NCBI GenBank assembly: GCA_001695595.3
Contig: MBPM02000003.1
Coordinates: 1 to 64,000, forward strand
DNA from: Plasmopara viticola
Lineage: Eukaryota > Oomycota > Peronosporomycetes > Peronosporales > Peronosporaceae
Direction: 5' to 3'
DNA length: 64,000 bases
Part shown: piece after piece, positions 11,411 to 21,285 of the stretch
How positions within the stretch are numbered: the stretch's first letter is position 1
Layout of the letters: each line of letters begins with the position of its first letter
Notes under the pieces: model-generated
Database searches by the model: none
What the model was told of the DNA's origin: nothing
What the model saw: only the letters and a program-made list of their open reading frames with translations
Made by a program: the position numbers and the translations under genes

Positions 11411-11556
11411 GGGGATGTAGCTCAAATGGTAGAGCGCTCGCTTAGCATGCGAGAGGTACAGGGATCGATACCCTGCTTCTCCAGGCGTGTGTAGTATAGT
11501 GGTCAGTACCTCACCTTGTGGCGGTGATATCCCTGGTTCGAATCCGGGAACGCGCA
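11411..11556 (+). tRNA. tRNA-Ala(AGC)+tRNA-His(GTG), unit 23
   Basis: Ala 11411-11483 consensus. His 11485-11556 has C to A at the inner acceptor pair. Spacer type G. Confidence 0.94.
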
Positions 11557-11708
11557 TTTCTGGACGGTGTTATGTGTCGTGTTGTTGTTTTTGCTTGCAA
11601 AGGCTTTAGTAAAGCGACCTTCGATCACATCATGTGTGTCATAGTCAAAGCGGATGGTGCGACGTGAACACGCTTATCTATATCTAAACGAAGTTGGTGC
11701 AATGTACC

Positions 11709-11854
11709 GGGGATGTAGCTCAAATGGTAGAGCGCTCGCTTAGCATGCGAGAGGTACAGGGATCGATACCCTGCTTCTCCAGGCGTGTGTAGTATAGTGG
11801 TCAGTACCTCACCTTGTGGCGGTGATATCCCTGGTTCGAATCCGGGCACGCGCA
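11709..11854 (+). tRNA. tRNA-Ala(AGC)+tRNA-His(GTG), unit 24
   Basis: Ala 11709-11781, His 11783-11854; both consensus. The following spacer is shortened. Confidence 0.95.
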
Positions 11855-12001
11855 TTTCTGGACGATGTTATGTGTCGATTGTTGTTTTTGCTTGCAAAGG
11901 CTTTAGTAAAGAGACTTCGATCACATCATGTGTGTCATAGTCAAAGCGGGATGGTGCGAAACGCACTTATCTATATCTAAACGAAGTTGGTGCAATGTAC
12001 C

Positions 12002-12147
12002 GGGGATGTAGCTCAAATGGTAGAGCGCTCGCTTAGCATGCGAGAGGTACAGGGATCGATACCCTGCTTCTCCAGGCGTGTGTAGTATAGTGGTCAGTAC
12101 CTCACCTTGTGGCGGTGATATCCCTGGTTCGAATCCGGGCACGCGCA
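12002..12147 (+). tRNA. tRNA-Ala(AGC)+tRNA-His(GTG), unit 25
   Basis: Ala 12002-12074, His 12076-12147; both consensus. Spacer type T. Confidence 0.96.
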
Positions 12148-12302
12148 TTTCTGGACGATGTTATGTGTCGTATTGTCTGTTTTTGCTTGCAAAGGCTTTA
12201 GTAAAGCGACCTTCGATCACATCGTGTGTGTCATAGTCAAAGCGGGATGGTGCGACGTGAACGCACTTATCTATATCTAAACGAAGTTGAGTGCAATGTA
12301 CC

Positions 12303-12448
12303 GGGGATGTAGCTCAAATGGTAGAGCGCTCGCTTAGCATGCGAGAGGTACAGGGATCGATACCCTGCTTCTCCAGGCGTGTGTAGTATAGTGGTCAGTA
12401 CCTCACCTTGTGGCGGTGATATCCCTGGTTCGAATCCGGGCACGCGCA
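12303..12448 (+). tRNA. tRNA-Ala(AGC)+tRNA-His(GTG), unit 26
   Basis: Ala 12303-12375, His 12377-12448; both consensus. Spacer type A. Confidence 0.96.
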
Positions 12449-12602
12449 TTTCTGGACGATGTTATGTGTCGAATTGTCTGTTTTTGCTTGCAAAGGCTTT
12501 AGTAAAGCGACCTTCGATCACATCGTGTGTGTCATAGTCAAAGCGGGATGGTGCGACTTGAACACGCTTATCTATATCTAAACGAAGTTGGTGCAATGTA
12601 CC

Positions 12603-12748
12603 GGGGATGTAGCTCAAATGGTAGAGCGCTCGCTTAGCATGCGAGAGGTACAGGGATCGATACCCTGCTTCTCCAGGCGTGTGTAGTATAGTGGTCAGTA
12701 CCTCACCTTGTGGCGGTGATATCCCTGGTTCGAATCCGGGCACGCGCA
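12603..12748 (+). tRNA. tRNA-Ala(AGC)+tRNA-His(GTG), unit 27
   Basis: Ala 12603-12675, His 12677-12748; both consensus. Spacer type T. Confidence 0.96.
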
Positions 12749-12903
12749 TTTCTGGACGATGTTATGTGTCGTATTGTCTGTTTTTGCTTGCAAAGGCTTT
12801 AGTAAAGCGACCTTCGATCACATCGTGTGTGTCATAGTCAAAGCGGGATGGTGCGACGTGAACGCACTTATCTATATCTAAACGAAGTTGAGTGCAATGT
12901 ACC

Positions 12904-13049
12904 GGGGATGTAGCTCAAATGGTAGAGCGCTCGCTTAGCATGCGAGAGGTACAGGGATCGATACCCTGCTTCTCCAGGCGTGTGTAGTATAGTGGTCAGT
13001 ACCTCACCTTGTGGCGGTGATATCCCTGGTTCGAATCCGGGCACGCGCA
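12904..13049 (+). tRNA. tRNA-Ala(AGC)+tRNA-His(GTG), unit 28
   Basis: Ala 12904-12976, His 12978-13049; both consensus. The downstream T5 run is broken into tttgcttt. Confidence 0.95.
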
Positions 13050-13201
13050 TTTCTGGACGATGTTATGTGTCGTTGTCTGTTTGCTTTGCAAAGGCTTTAG
13101 TAAAGCGACCTTCGATCACATCGTGTGTGTCATAGTCAAAGCGGGATGGTGCGACGTGAACACACTTATCTATATCTAAACGAAGTTGAGTGCAATGTAC
13201 C

Positions 13202-13347
13202 GGGGATGTAGCTCAAATGGTAGAGCGCTCGCTTAGCATGCGAGAGGTACAGGGATCGATACCCTGCTTCTCCAGGCGTGTGTAGTATAGTGGTCAGTAC
13301 CTCACCTTGTGGCGGTGATATCCCTGGTTCGAATCCGGGCACGCGCA
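13202..13347 (+). tRNA. tRNA-Ala(AGC)+tRNA-His(GTG), unit 29
   Basis: Ala 13202-13274, His 13276-13347; both consensus. Spacer type T with a 7-base deletion (agcggga lost). Confidence 0.96.
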
Positions 13348-13495
13348 TTTCTGGACGATGTTATGTGTCGTATTGTCTGTTTTTGCTTGCAAAGGCTTTA
13401 GTAAAGCGACCTTCGATCACATCGTGTGTGTCATAGTCAATGGTGCGACGTGAACGCACTTATCTATATCTAAACGAAGTTGAGTGCAATGTACC

Positions 13496-13641
13496 GGGGA
13501 TGTAGCTCAAATGGTAGAGCGCTCGCTTAGCATGCGAGAGGTACAGGGATCGATACCCTGCTTCTCCAGGCGTGTGTAGTATAGTGGTCAGTACCTCACC
13601 TTGTGGCGGTGATATCCCTGGTTCGAATCCGGGCACGCGCA
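13496..13641 (+). tRNA. tRNA-Ala(AGC)+tRNA-His(GTG), unit 30
   Basis: Ala 13496-13568, His 13570-13641; both consensus. Spacer type T. Confidence 0.96.
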
Positions 13642-13795
13642 TTTCTGGACGATGTTATGTGTCGTATTGTCTGTTTTTGCTTGCAAAGGCTTTAGTAAAG
13701 CGACCTTCGATCACATCGTGTGTGTCATAGTCAAAGCGGGATGGTGCGACGTGAACGCACTTATCTATATCTAAACGAAGTTGGTGCAATGTACC

Positions 13796-13941
13796 GGGGA
13801 TGTAGCTCAAATGGTAGAGCGCTCGCTTAGCATGCGAGAGGTACAGGGATCGATACCCTGCTTCTCCAGGCGTGTGTAGTATAGTGGTCAGTACCTCACC
13901 TTGTGGCGGTGATATCCCTGGTTCGAATCCGGGCACGCGCA
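13796..13941 (+). tRNA. tRNA-Ala(AGC)+tRNA-His(GTG), unit 31
   Basis: Ala 13796-13868, His 13870-13941; both consensus. Spacer type T. Confidence 0.96.
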
Positions 13942-14096
13942 TTTCTGGACGATGTTATGTGTCGTATTGTCTGTTTTTGCTTGCAAAGGCTTTAGTAAAG
14001 CGACCTTCGATCACATCGTGTGTGTCATAGTCAAAGCGGGATGGTGCGACGTGAACGCACTTATCTATATCTAAACGAAGTTGAGTGCAATGTACC

Positions 14097-14216
14097 GGGG
14101 ATGTAGCTCAAATGGTAGAGCGCTCGCTTAGCATGCGAGAGGTACAGGGATCGATACCCTGCTTCTCCAGGCGTGTGTAGTATAGTGGTCCCCTGGTTCG
14201 AATCCGGGCACGCGCA
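14097..14216 (+). tRNA. tRNA-Ala(AGC)+tRNA-His lacking anticodon arm, unit 32
   Basis: Ala 14097-14169 consensus. His 14171-14216 has a clean 26-nt deletion of the anticodon arm, in the middle of otherwise perfect units. Spacer type T. Confidence 0.93.
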
Positions 14217-14368
14217 TTTCTGGACGATGTTATGTGTCGTATTGTCTGTTTTTGCTTGCAAAGGCTTTAGTAAAGCGACCTTCGATCACATCGTGTGTGT
14301 CATAGTCAAAGCGGGATGGTGCGACGTGAACACTTATCTATATCTAAACGAAGTTGGTGCAATGTACC

Positions 14369-14513
14369 GGGGATGTAGCTCAAATGGTAGAGCGCTCGCT
14401 TAGCATGCGAGAGGTACAGGATCGATACCCTGCTTCTCCAGGCGTGTGTAGTATAGTGGTCAGTACCTCACCTTGTGGCGGTGATATCCCTGGTTCGAAT
14501 CCGGGCACGCGCA
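14369..14513 (+). tRNA. tRNA-Ala(AGC)+tRNA-His(GTG), unit 33
   Basis: Ala 14369-14440 lacks one G of the T stem. His 14442-14513 consensus. Spacer type A. Confidence 0.93.
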
Positions 14514-14668
14514 TTTCTGGACGATGTTATGTGTCGAATTGTCTGTTTTTGCTTGCAAAGGCTTTAGTAAAGCGACCTTCGATCACATCGTGTGTGTCAT
14601 AGTCAAAGCGGGATGGTGCGACGTGAACGCACTTATCTATATCTAAACGAAGTTGAGTGCAATGTACC

Positions 14669-14814
14669 GGGGATGTAGCTCAAATGGTAGAGCGCTCGCT
14701 TAGCATGCGAGAGGTACAGGGATCGATACCCTGCTTCTCCAGGCGTGTGTAGTATAGTGGTCAGTACCTCACCTTGTGGCGGTGATATCCCTGGTTCGAA
14801 TCCGGGCACGCGCA
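14669..14814 (+). tRNA. tRNA-Ala(AGC)+tRNA-His(GTG), unit 34
   Basis: Ala 14669-14741, His 14743-14814; both consensus. Two bases missing at the variable spacer site. Confidence 0.96.
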
Positions 14815-14967
14815 TTTCTGGACGATGTTATGTGTCGTTGTCTGTTTTTGCTTGCAAAGGCTTTAGTAAAGCGACCTTCGATCACATCGTGTGTGTCATA
14901 GTCAAAGCGGGATGGTGCGACGTGAACGCACTTATCTATATCTAAACGAAGTTGAGTGCAATGTACC

Positions 14968-15113
14968 GGGGATGTAGCTCAAATGGTAGAGCGCTCGCTT
15001 AGCATGCGAGAGGTACAGGGATCGATACCCTGCTTCTCCAGGCGTGTGTAGTATAGTGGTCAGTACCTCACCTTGTGGCGGTGATATCCCTGGTTCGAAT
15101 CCGGGCACGCGCA
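14968..15113 (+). tRNA. tRNA-Ala(AGC)+tRNA-His(GTG), unit 35
   Basis: Ala 14968-15040, His 15042-15113; both consensus. Spacer type T. Confidence 0.97.
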
Positions 15114-15237
15114 TTTCTGGACGATGTTATGTGTCGTATTGTCTGTTTTTGCTTGCAAAGGCTTTAGTAAAGCGACCTTCGATCACATCGTGTGTGTCAT
15201 AGTCAAAGCGGGATGGTGCGACGTGAACGCACTTATC

Positions 15238-15243
15238 TATATC
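15238..15243 (+). promoter_or_regulatory. TATA-like motif of the tRNA unit (reference unit 36)
   Basis: TATATC lies 31 to 26 nt before tRNA-Ala. Most core units carry it at the same distance. Plant tRNA genes often have a TATA-like element about 30 nt upstream. Nothing similar precedes tRNA-His, which starts one base after tRNA-Ala. Confidence 0.6.
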
Positions 15244-15259
15244 TAAACGAAGTTGAGTG

Positions 15260-15262
15260 CAA
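15260..15262 (+). promoter_or_regulatory. CAA motif before tRNA-Ala (reference unit 36)
   Basis: CAA at -9 to -7 matches the CAA start-site motif described for plant tRNA genes. It is kept in core units; in several edge units it becomes TAA. Confidence 0.45.
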
Positions 15263-15268
15263 TGTACC

Positions 15269-15414
15269 GGGGATGTAGCTCAAATGGTAGAGCGCTCGCT
15301 TAGCATGCGAGAGGTACAGGGATCGATACCCTGCTTCTCCAGGCGTGTGTAGTATAGTGGTCAGTACCTCACCTTGTGGCGGTGATATCCCTGGTTCGAA
15401 TCCGGGCACGCGCA
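15269..15414 (+). tRNA. tRNA-Ala(AGC)+tRNA-His(GTG), unit 36 (reference unit)
   Basis: Ala 15269-15341: acceptor GGGGATG/CTTCTCC with G3:U70 and a T6-T67 mismatch; D arm GCTC-AAATGGTA-GAGC; anticodon arm CTCGC-TTAGCAT-GCGAG; variable loop AGGTA; T arm CAGGG-ATCGATA-CCCTG, with A at position 54; A73. The single base 15342 is G. His 15343-15414: acceptor GCGTGTG/CACGCGC; D arm GTAT-AGTGGTCA-GTAC; anticodon arm TCACC-TTGTGGC-GGTGA; variable loop TATC; T arm CCTGG-TTCGAAT-CCGGG; A73. Neither gene has an intron or an encoded CCA. One precursor covering both is inferred from the missing terminator between them. Confidence 0.98.
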
Positions 15415-15446
15415 TTTCTGGACGATGTTATGTGTCGTATTGTCTG

Positions 15447-15451
15447 TTTTT
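15447..15451 (+). terminator. Pol III T5 terminator of the unit (reference unit 36)
   Basis: The first run of four or more T after tRNA-Ala is this T5, 33 nt beyond the tRNA-His 3' end. Right-edge units from about 24 kb have T6 here. Confidence 0.75.
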
Positions 15452-15569
15452 GCTTGCAAAGGCTTTAGTAAAGCGACCTTCGATCACATCGTGTGTGTCA
15501 TAGTCAAAGCGGGATGGTGCGACGTGAACGCACTTATCTATATCTAAACGAAGTTGAGTGCAATGTACC

Positions 15570-15715
15570 GGGGATGTAGCTCAAATGGTAGAGCGCTCGC
15601 TTAGCATGCGAGAGGTACAGGGATCGATACCCTGCTTCTCCAGGCGTGTGTAGTATAGTGGTCAGTACCTCACCTTGTGGCGGTGATATCCCTGGTTCGA
15701 ATCCGGGCACGCGCA
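15570..15715 (+). tRNA. tRNA-Ala(AGC)+tRNA-His(GTG), unit 37
   Basis: Ala 15570-15642, His 15644-15715; both consensus. Spacer type A with T4 instead of T5. Confidence 0.97.
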
Positions 15716-15869
15716 TTTCTGGACGATGTTATGTGTCGAATTGTCTGTTTTGCTTGCAAAGGCTTTAGTAAAGCGACCTTCGATCACATCGTGTGTGTCA
15801 TAGTCAAAGCGGGATGGTGCGACGTGAACGCACTTATCTATATCTAAACGAAGTTGAGTGCAATGTACC

Positions 15870-16015
15870 GGGGATGTAGCTCAAATGGTAGAGCGCTCGC
15901 TTAGCATGCGAGAGGTACAGGGATCGATACCCTGCTTCTCCAGGCGTGTGTAGTATAGTGGTCAGTACCTCACCTTGTGGCGGTGATATCCCTGGTTCGA
16001 ATCCGGGCACGCGCA
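15870..16015 (+). tRNA. tRNA-Ala(AGC)+tRNA-His(GTG), unit 38
   Basis: Ala 15870-15942, His 15944-16015; both consensus. Spacer type A. Confidence 0.97.
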
Positions 16016-16170
16016 TTTCTGGACGATGTTATGTGTCGAATTGTCTGTTTTTGCTTGCAAAGGCTTTAGTAAAGCGACCTTCGATCACATCGTGTGTGTC
16101 ATAGTCAAAGCGGGATGGTGCGACGTGAACGCACTTATCTATATCTAAACGAAGTTGAGTGCAATGTACC

Positions 16171-16316
16171 GGGGATGTAGCTCAAATGGTAGAGCGCTCG
16201 CTTAGCATGCGAGAGGTACAGGGATCGATACCCTGCTTCTCCAGGCGTGTGTAGTATAGTGGTCAGTACCTCACCTTGTGGCGGTGATATCCCTGGTTCG
16301 AATCCGGGCACGCGCA
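16171..16316 (+). tRNA. tRNA-Ala(AGC)+tRNA-His(GTG), unit 39
   Basis: Ala 16171-16243, His 16245-16316; both consensus. Spacer type T. Confidence 0.97.
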
Positions 16317-16471
16317 TTTCTGGACGATGTTATGTGTCGTATTGTCTGTTTTTGCTTGCAAAGGCTTTAGTAAAGCGACCTTCGATCACATCGTGTGTGT
16401 CATAGTCAAAGCGGGATGGTGCGACGTGAACGCACTTATCTATATCTAAACGAAGTTGAGTGCAATGTACC

Positions 16472-16617
16472 GGGGATGTAGCTCAAATGGTAGAGCGCTC
16501 GCTTAGCATGCGAGAGGTACAGGGATCGATACCCTGCTTCTCCAGGCGTGTGTAGTATAGTGGTCAGTACCTCACCTTGTGGCGGTGATATCCCTGGTTC
16601 GAATCCGGGCACGCGCA
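16472..16617 (+). tRNA. tRNA-Ala(AGC)+tRNA-His(GTG), unit 40
   Basis: Ala 16472-16544, His 16546-16617; both consensus. Spacer type T. Confidence 0.97.
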
Positions 16618-16772
16618 TTTCTGGACGATGTTATGTGTCGTATTGTCTGTTTTTGCTTGCAAAGGCTTTAGTAAAGCGACCTTCGATCACATCGTGTGTG
16701 TCATAGTCAAAGCGGGATGGTGCGACGTGAACGCACTTATCTATATCTAAACGAAGTTGAGTGCAATGTACC

Positions 16773-16918
16773 GGGGATGTAGCTCAAATGGTAGAGCGCT
16801 CGCTTAGCATGCGAGAGGTACAGGGATCGATACCCTGCTTCTCCAGGCGTGTGTAGTATAGTGGTCAGTACCTCACCTTGTGGCGGTGATATCCCTGGTT
16901 CGAATCCGGGCACGCGCA
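16773..16918 (+). tRNA. tRNA-Ala(AGC)+tRNA-His(GTG), unit 41
   Basis: Ala 16773-16845, His 16847-16918; both consensus. Spacer type T. Confidence 0.97.
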
Positions 16919-17073
16919 TTTCTGGACGATGTTATGTGTCGTATTGTCTGTTTTTGCTTGCAAAGGCTTTAGTAAAGCGACCTTCGATCACATCGTGTGT
17001 GTCATAGTCAAAGCGGGATGGTGCGACGTGAACGCACTTATCTATATCTAAACGAAGTTGAGTGCAATGTACC

Positions 17074-17219
17074 GGGGATGTAGCTCAAATGGTAGAGCGC
17101 TCGCTTAGCATGCGAGAGGTACAGGGATCGATACCCTGCTTCTCCAGGCGTGTGTAGTATAGTGGTCAGTACCTCACCTTGTGGCGGTGATATCCCTGGT
17201 TCGAATCCGGGCACGCGCA
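17074..17219 (+). tRNA. tRNA-Ala(AGC)+tRNA-His(GTG), unit 42
   Basis: Ala 17074-17146, His 17148-17219; both consensus. Spacer type A. Confidence 0.97.
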
Positions 17220-17374
17220 TTTCTGGACGATGTTATGTGTCGAATTGTCTGTTTTTGCTTGCAAAGGCTTTAGTAAAGCGACCTTCGATCACATCGTGTG
17301 TGTCATAGTCAAAGCGGGATGGTGCGACGTGAACGCACTTATCTATATCTAAACGAAGTTGAGTGCAATGTACC

Positions 17375-17520
17375 GGGGATGTAGCTCAAATGGTAGAGCG
17401 CTCGCTTAGCATGCGAGAGGTACAGGGATCGATACCCTGCTTCTCCAGGCGTGTGTAGTATAGTGGTCAGTACCTCACCTTGTGGCGGTGATATCCCTGG
17501 TTCGAATCCGGGCACGCGCA
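17375..17520 (+). tRNA. tRNA-Ala(AGC)+tRNA-His(GTG), unit 43
   Basis: Ala 17375-17447, His 17449-17520; both consensus. Spacer type A. Confidence 0.97.
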
Positions 17521-17675
17521 TTTCTGGACGATGTTATGTGTCGAATTGTCTGTTTTTGCTTGCAAAGGCTTTAGTAAAGCGACCTTCGATCACATCGTGT
17601 GTGTCATAGTCAAAGCGGGATGGTGCGACGTGAACGCACTTATCTATATCTAAACGAAGTTGAGTGCAATGTACC

Positions 17676-17821
17676 GGGGATGTAGCTCAAATGGTAGAGC
17701 GCTCGCTTAGCATGCGAGAGGTACAGGGATCGATACCCTGCTTCTCCAGGCGTGTGTAGTATAGTGGTCAGTACCTCACCTTGTGGCGGTGATATCCCTG
17801 GTTCGAATCCGGGCACGCGCA
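17676..17821 (+). tRNA. tRNA-Ala(AGC)+tRNA-His(GTG), unit 44
   Basis: Ala 17676-17748, His 17750-17821; both consensus. Spacer type A. Confidence 0.97.
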
Positions 17822-17976
17822 TTTCTGGACGATGTTATGTGTCGAATTGTCTGTTTTTGCTTGCAAAGGCTTTAGTAAAGCGACCTTCGATCACATCGTG
17901 TGTGTCATAGTCAAAGCGGGATGGTGCGACGTGAACGCACTTATCTATATCTAAACGAAGTTGAGTGCAATGTACC

Positions 17977-18122
17977 GGGGATGTAGCTCAAATGGTAGAG
18001 CGCTCGCTTAGCATGCGAGAGGTACAGGGATCGATACCCTGCTTCTCCAGGCGTGTGTAGTATAGTGGTCAGTACCTCACCTTGTGGCGGTGATATCCCT
18101 GGTTCGAATCCGGGCACGCGCA
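17977..18122 (+). tRNA. tRNA-Ala(AGC)+tRNA-His(GTG), unit 45
   Basis: Ala 17977-18049, His 18051-18122; both consensus. Spacer type T. Confidence 0.97.
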
Positions 18123-18277
18123 TTTCTGGACGATGTTATGTGTCGTATTGTCTGTTTTTGCTTGCAAAGGCTTTAGTAAAGCGACCTTCGATCACATCGT
18201 GTGTGTCATAGTCAAAGCGGGATGGTGCGACGTGAACGCACTTATCTATATCTAAACGAAGTTGAGTGCAATGTACC

Positions 18278-18423
18278 GGGGATGTAGCTCAAATGGTAGA
18301 GCGCTCGCTTAGCATGCGAGAGGTACAGGGATCGATACCCTGCTTCTCCAGGCGTGTGTAGTATAGTGGTCAGTACCTCACCTTGTGGCGGTGATATCCC
18401 TGGTTCGAATCCGGGCACGCGCA
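18278..18423 (+). tRNA. tRNA-Ala(AGC)+tRNA-His(GTG), unit 46
   Basis: Ala 18278-18350, His 18352-18423; both consensus. Spacer type A. Confidence 0.97.
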
Positions 18424-18578
18424 TTTCTGGACGATGTTATGTGTCGAATTGTCTGTTTTTGCTTGCAAAGGCTTTAGTAAAGCGACCTTCGATCACATCG
18501 TGTGTGTCATAGTCAAAGCGGGATGGTGCGACGTGAACACACTTATCTATATCTAAACGAAGTTGAGTGCAATGTACC

Positions 18579-18724
18579 GGGGATGTAGCTCAAATGGTAG
18601 AGCGCTCGCTTAGCATGCGAGAGGTACAGGGATCGATACCCTGCTTCTCCAGGCGTGTGTAGTATAGTGGTCAGTACCTCACCTTGTGGCGGTGATATCC
18701 CTGGTTCGAATCCGGGCACGCGCA
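18579..18724 (+). tRNA. tRNA-Ala(AGC)+tRNA-His(GTG), unit 47
   Basis: Ala 18579-18651, His 18653-18724; both consensus. Spacer type A. Confidence 0.97.
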
Positions 18725-18879
18725 TTTCTGGACGATGTTATGTGTCGAATTGTCTGTTTTTGCTTGCAAAGGCTTTAGTAAAGCGACCTTCGATCACATC
18801 GTGTGTGTCATAGTCAAAGCGGGATGGTGCGACGTGAACGCACTTATCTATATCTAAACGAAGTTGAGTGCAATGTACC

Positions 18880-19025
18880 GGGGATGTAGCTCAAATGGTA
18901 GAGCGCTCGCTTAGCATGCGAGAGGTACAGGGATCGATACCCTGCTTCTCCAGGCGTGTGTAGTATAGTGGTCAGTACCTCACCTTGTGGCGGTGATATC
19001 CCTGGTTCGAATCCGGGCACGCGCA
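18880..19025 (+). tRNA. tRNA-Ala(AGC)+tRNA-His(GTG), unit 48
   Basis: Ala 18880-18952, His 18954-19025; both consensus. Spacer type T. Confidence 0.97.
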
Positions 19026-19180
19026 TTTCTGGACGATGTTATGTGTCGTATTGTCTGTTTTTGCTTGCAAAGGCTTTAGTAAAGCGACCTTCGATCACAT
19101 CGTGTGTGTCATAGTCAAAGCGGGATGGTGCGACGTGAACGCACTTATCTATATCTAAACGAAGTTGAGTGCAATGTACC

Positions 19181-19326
19181 GGGGATGTAGCTCAAATGGT
19201 AGAGCGCTCGCTTAGCATGCGAGAGGTACAGGGATCGATACCCTGCTTCTCCAGGCGTGTGTAGTATAGTGGTCAGTACCTCACCTTGTGGCGGTGATAT
19301 CCCTGGTTCGAATCCGGGCACGCGCA
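19181..19326 (+). tRNA. tRNA-Ala(AGC)+tRNA-His(GTG), unit 49
   Basis: Ala 19181-19253, His 19255-19326; both consensus. Spacer type A. Confidence 0.97.
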
Positions 19327-19481
19327 TTTCTGGACGATGTTATGTGTCGAATTGTCTGTTTTTGCTTGCAAAGGCTTTAGTAAAGCGACCTTCGATCACA
19401 TCGTGTGTGTCATAGTCAAAGCGGGATGGTGCGACGTGAACGCACTTATCTATATCTAAACGAAGTTGAGTGCAATGTACC

Positions 19482-19627
19482 GGGGATGTAGCTCAAATGG
19501 TAGAGCGCTCGCTTAGCATGCGAGAGGTACAGGGATCGATACCCTGCTTCTCCAGGCGTGTGTAGTATAGTGGTCAGTACCTCACCTTGTGGCGGTGATA
19601 TCCCTGGTTCGAATCCGGGCACGCGCA
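19482..19627 (+). tRNA. tRNA-Ala(AGC)+tRNA-His(GTG), unit 50
   Basis: Ala 19482-19554, His 19556-19627; both consensus. Spacer type G. Confidence 0.97.
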
Positions 19628-19782
19628 TTTCTGGACGATGTTATGTGTCGTGTTGTCTGTTTTTGCTTGCAAAGGCTTTAGTAAAGCGACCTTCGATCAC
19701 ATCGTGTGTGTCATAGTCAAAGCGGGATGGTGCGACGTGAACGCACTTATCTATATCTAAACGAAGTTGAGTGCAATGTACC

Positions 19783-19928
19783 GGGGATGTAGCTCAAATG
19801 GTAGAGCGCTCGCTTAGCATGCGAGAGGTACAGGAATCGATACCCTGCTTCTCCAGGCGTGTGTAGTATAGTGGTCAGTACCTCACCTTGTGGCGGTGAT
19901 ATCCCTGGTTCGAATCCGGGCACGCGCA
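19783..19928 (+). tRNA. tRNA-Ala(AGC)+tRNA-His(GTG), unit 51
   Basis: Ala 19783-19855 has G to A in the T stem. His 19857-19928 consensus. Spacer type A, one base short. Confidence 0.96.
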
Positions 19929-20082
19929 TTTCTGGACGATGTTATGTGTCGAATTTCTGTTTTTGCTTGCGAAGGCTTTAGTAAAGCGACCTTCGATCAC
20001 ATCGTGTGTGTCATAGTCAAAGCGGGATGGTGCGACGTGAACACACTTATCTATATCTAAACGAAGTTGGGTGCAATGTACC

Positions 20083-20228
20083 GGGGATGTAGCTCAAATG
20101 GTAGAGCGCTCGCTTAGCATGCGAGAGGTACAGGGATCGATACCCTGCTTCTCCAGGCGTGTGTAGTATAGTGGTCAGTACCTCACCTTGTGGCGGTGAT
20201 ATCCCTGGTTCGAATCCGGGCACGCGCA
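20083..20228 (+). tRNA. tRNA-Ala(AGC)+tRNA-His(GTG), unit 52
   Basis: Ala 20083-20155, His 20157-20228; both consensus. Spacer type A. Confidence 0.97.
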
Positions 20229-20383
20229 TTTCTGGACGATGTTATGTGTCGAATTGTCTGTTTTTGCTTGCAAAGGCTTTAGTAAAGCGACCTTCGATCA
20301 CATCGTGTGTGTCATAGTCAAAGCGGGATGGTGCGACGTGAACGCACTTATTTATATCTAAACGAAGTTGAGTGCAATGTACC

Positions 20384-20529
20384 GGGGATGTAGCTCAAAT
20401 GGTAGAGCGCTCGCTTAGCATGCGAGAGGTACAGGGATCGATACCCTGCTTCTCCAGGCGTGTGTAGTATAGTGGTCAGTACCTCACCTTGTGGCGGTGA
20501 TATCCCTGGTTCGAATCCGGGCACGCGCA
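20384..20529 (+). tRNA. tRNA-Ala(AGC)+tRNA-His(GTG), unit 53
   Basis: Ala 20384-20456, His 20458-20529; both consensus. The upstream motif is TTATATC. Spacer type T with a broken palindrome (gcttgagtaaagc). Confidence 0.97.
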
Positions 20530-20684
20530 TTTCTGGACGATGTTATGTGTCGTATTGTCTGTTTTTGCTTGCGAAGGCTTGAGTAAAGCGACCTTCGATC
20601 ACATCGTGTGCGTCATAGTCAAAGCGGGATGGTGCGACGTGAACGCACTTATCTATATCTAAACGAAGTTGAGTGCAATGTACC

Positions 20685-20830
20685 GGGGATGTAGCTCAAA
20701 TGGTAGAGCGCTCGCTTAGCATGCGAGAGGTACAGGGATCGATACCCTGCTTCTCCAGGCGTGTGTAGTATAGTGGTCAGTACCTCACCTTGTGGCGGTG
20801 ATATCCCTGGTTCGAATCCGGGCACGCGCA
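20685..20830 (+). tRNA. tRNA-Ala(AGC)+tRNA-His(GTG), unit 54
   Basis: Ala 20685-20757, His 20759-20830; both consensus. Spacer type T. Confidence 0.97.
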
Positions 20831-20985
20831 TTTCTGGACGATGTTATGTGTCGTATTGTCTGTTTTTGCTTGCAAAGGCTTTAGTAAAGCGACCTTCGAT
20901 CACATCGTGTGTGTCATAGTCAAAGCGGGATGGTGCGACGTGAACACACTTATCTATATCTAAACGAAGTTGGGTGCAATGTACC

Positions 20986-21131
20986 GGGGATGTAGCTCAA
21001 ATGGTAGAGCGCTCGCTTAGCATGCGAGAGGTACAGGGATCGATACCCTGCTTCTCCAGGCGTGTGTAGTATAGTGGTCAGTACCTCACCTTGTGGCGGT
21101 GATATCCCTGGTTCGAATCCGGGCACGCGCA
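20986..21131 (+). tRNA. tRNA-Ala(AGC)+tRNA-His(GTG), unit 55
   Basis: Ala 20986-21058, His 21060-21131; both consensus. Spacer type A. Confidence 0.97.
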
Positions 21132-21285
21132 TTTCTGGACGATGTTATGTGTCGAATTGTCTGTTTTTGCTTGCAAAGGCTTTAGTAAAGCGACCTTCGA
21201 TCACATAGTGTGTGTCATAGTCAAGCGGGATGGTGCGACGTGAACGCACTTATTTATATCTAAACGAAGTTGAGTGCAATGTACC

